5,792 nt of DNA from CAZWUZ01 sp964637655 [NCBI: uncultured bacterium]. Lineage in GTDB: Bacteria > DAOPZR01. Of this stretch, positions 5,024 to 5,792 are shown one piece after another. The notes under the pieces were generated by a model that worked only from the letters and a program-made list of their open reading frames with translations, did no database searches and was not told where the DNA came from. The stretch lies in contig CAZWUZ010000244.1 in assembly GCA_964637655.1 (NCBI GenBank), positions 1 to 5,792 of the forward strand, written 5' to 3'. Both the position numbers and the translations under genes were made by a program. The first letter of the stretch is position 1. Each line of letters begins with the position of its first letter.

Positions 5024-5695
5024 TCAGGTTCGCACCGCAGCGGCGAAATGCGTCCGCGCGTCCGCGGTGAGGGGATGGTCGGCGAGCGCGCGCAGCAACG
5101 GCAGCGGCAGCGTCAGTGAATCCGCACCCGCCGCGAGCAGTTGCTCGATTTCACTCGCCGTCTTGATGCTCGCCACCAGCAGTCGCGTCGCCGCACCGCG
5201 TTCGCGCAGCGCCCGCTGCATCTGTGCCACCGCCTGCACGCCGTCGCCACCTGCCGCCGTGAGGCGATGGCAGTAGGGGGCCGCCCACTGCGCCCCCGCC
5301 GCTGCCGCCAGCAGCGCCTGCGTCGTGCTGAAGACCGCCGTCACCGCCACCTGCGCCCCGTCGCGCACGAGGTGCGCGGTGAGCGACAGTCCGTCAGGCG
5401 TGCACGGCACCTTGAGTACGACGCGCTCCGGGGCGAGAGCACGCAACTGCACCGCCCGTTCCGCCATCGCTGCCGGTGTCCCTTCCGGCACCTGCGCAAA
5501 AAACGGCAAGGTTCCAATCTTGAGAAGTTCCTGCAGTGCAGTAAGATATTCCGCCATATCCGGCGATTTGCCCAGCGCCTGCGCCACCAGCACCGGATTG
5601 GTTGTCACCCCCCCGCACCACGGCAGTTGCAGCGCCGCGCGTATCTCCCCCGCCGCAGCCGAGTCCAGAAAGAAGGGGGCCAAGAAAGGGGCCAT
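5024..5695 (-). CDS. Fructose-6-phosphate aldolase / TalC-type transaldolase (FSA family)
   Basis: A class I (Schiff-base) aldolase of about normal family length (223 residues from ATG 5695). Seen, with E. coli FsaA numbers from memory: D11 (D6) in FFLDSA, N33 (N28) in GVTTNP, Q68 (Q59) in FFAQV, the Schiff-base lysine K95 (K85) in VVLKVP, T119 (T109), Y141 (Y131) in APYCHR, R144 (R134) and S176 (S166) in VASIKT. Gln rather than Glu at position 68 and Tyr at 141 are marks of fructose-6-phosphate aldolase rather than transaldolase, so it may split fructose 6-phosphate into dihydroxyacetone and glyceraldehyde 3-phosphate. Measured activity could still be transaldolase. Start: no ribosome binding site is seen before ATG 5695. 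An upstream ATG at 5713 or GTG at 5734 would add residues unlike the family, and the GTG lies inside a DnaA box. It is first in a unit with hemW. Confidence 0.9.
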   Translation of the reverse strand: MAPFLAPFFLDSAAAGEIRAALQLPWCGGVTTNPVLVAQALGKSPDMAEYLTALQELLKIGTLPFFAQVPEGTPAAMAERAVQLRALAPERVVLKVPCTPDGLSLTAHLVRDGAQVAVTAVFSTTQALLAAAAGAQWAAPYCHRLTAAGGDGVQAVAQMQRALRERGAATRLLVASIKTASEIEQLLAAGADSLTLPLPLLRALADHPLTADARTHFAAAVRT

Positions 5696-5714
5696 ACTAG
5701 CACATTGACACATG

Positions 5715-5723
5715 TTATCCACA
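5715..5723 (+). promoter_or_regulatory. DnaA box 1 (perfect TTATCCACA)
   Basis: An exact match to the consensus DnaA-binding 9-mer, 20 bases upstream of the aldolase ATG at 5695. It is in the same orientation as the next box, 12 bases away start to start, so the two lie on nearly the same helical face. Confidence 0.75.
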
Positions 5724-5726
5724 AAG

Positions 5727-5735
5727 TTATCCACA
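5727..5735 (+). promoter_or_regulatory. DnaA box 2 (perfect TTATCCACA)
   Basis: A second exact DnaA-box match, separated from the first by AAG. Two perfect tandem boxes this close are typical of replication origins and of dnaA promoter regions, and rare by chance in GC-rich DNA. Confidence 0.75.
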
Positions 5736-5773
5736 ATTTTAAATTAGTTAAACTTTTTTCATCATTTCAAAAC
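5736..5773. other. AT-rich stretch beside the DnaA boxes (possible DNA unwinding element)
   Basis: Directly after box 2 the sequence is almost pure A/T (ATTTTAAATTAGTTAAAC, then TTTTTT and further AT-rich bases) in an otherwise GC-rich window. This is the arrangement expected of an origin unwinding element next to DnaA boxes. It must also hold the promoter of the aldolase-hemW unit. The best I see on the minus strand is TTGAAA (5770-5765), 18 bases, TAATTT, which is weak. The window ends at 5792, and the last bases return to GC-rich sequence. Confidence 0.45.
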
Positions 5774-5792
5774 ATCCAAGACGCCCCGCTGG

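Noticed and set aside
4057-5070. A 337-codon plus-strand frame opposite hemW.
   Set aside because: hemW is unambiguous on the other strand, and the product is a low-complexity Arg/Ala/Leu-rich shadow.
5024-5734. The aldolase start at GTG 5734, giving 236 residues.
   Set aside because: The GTG is inside a DnaA box, has no ribosome binding site, and the extra residues do not match the family, whose first strand (FFLDSA) begins shortly after ATG 5695.

Overview
The window is a compact, GC-rich bacterial chromosome segment. All seven genes I can support lie on the minus strand, so transcription runs from the right edge to the left. They read as ordinary chromosomal genes; I see no insertion sequence, prophage, CRISPR array, tRNA or rRNA. 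The organism cannot be fixed from these genes. The sigma factor resembles the SigH family best known from Bacillota, and the NIF3 protein has the inserted domain typical of Bacillus YqfO. Several other phyla, including Verrucomicrobiota/Lentisphaerota-type groups, carry similar sets, so I leave the phylum open.

Layout in the direction of transcription, right to left. (1) 5696-5792 is an AT-rich non-coding edge with two perfect DnaA boxes; it may be the flank of a replication origin. (2) 5695-3913 is a two-gene unit: a fructose-6-phosphate aldolase/TalC-type enzyme and hemW, 4 bases apart. (3) 3916-3628 holds a small gene with its own promoter and a very good ribosome binding site. Its 74-residue product has a textbook double-glycine leader and looks like a secreted peptide (bacteriocin, pheromone or RiPP-like). 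(4) 3624-2633 is the rplM-rpsI ribosomal protein operon, with a promoter whose -35 box lies in a perfect inverted repeat, and a strong intrinsic terminator. (5) 2625-1355 carries a perfect 24-bp palindrome and then argJ of arginine synthesis. (6) 1290-1 carries a strong promoter, a SigH-like sigma factor gene, and the N-terminal part of a NIF3-family gene that runs off the left edge.

The genes do not form one pathway. They are housekeeping units (translation, arginine synthesis, heme handling, sugar phosphate metabolism, transcription control) plus one unrecognised small peptide gene. If the right edge is near an origin, all genes here are co-directional with a fork moving left, and ribosomal protein genes sit close to it. 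The most unusual item is the double-glycine peptide gene at 3628-3852, followed by the DnaA-box cluster.
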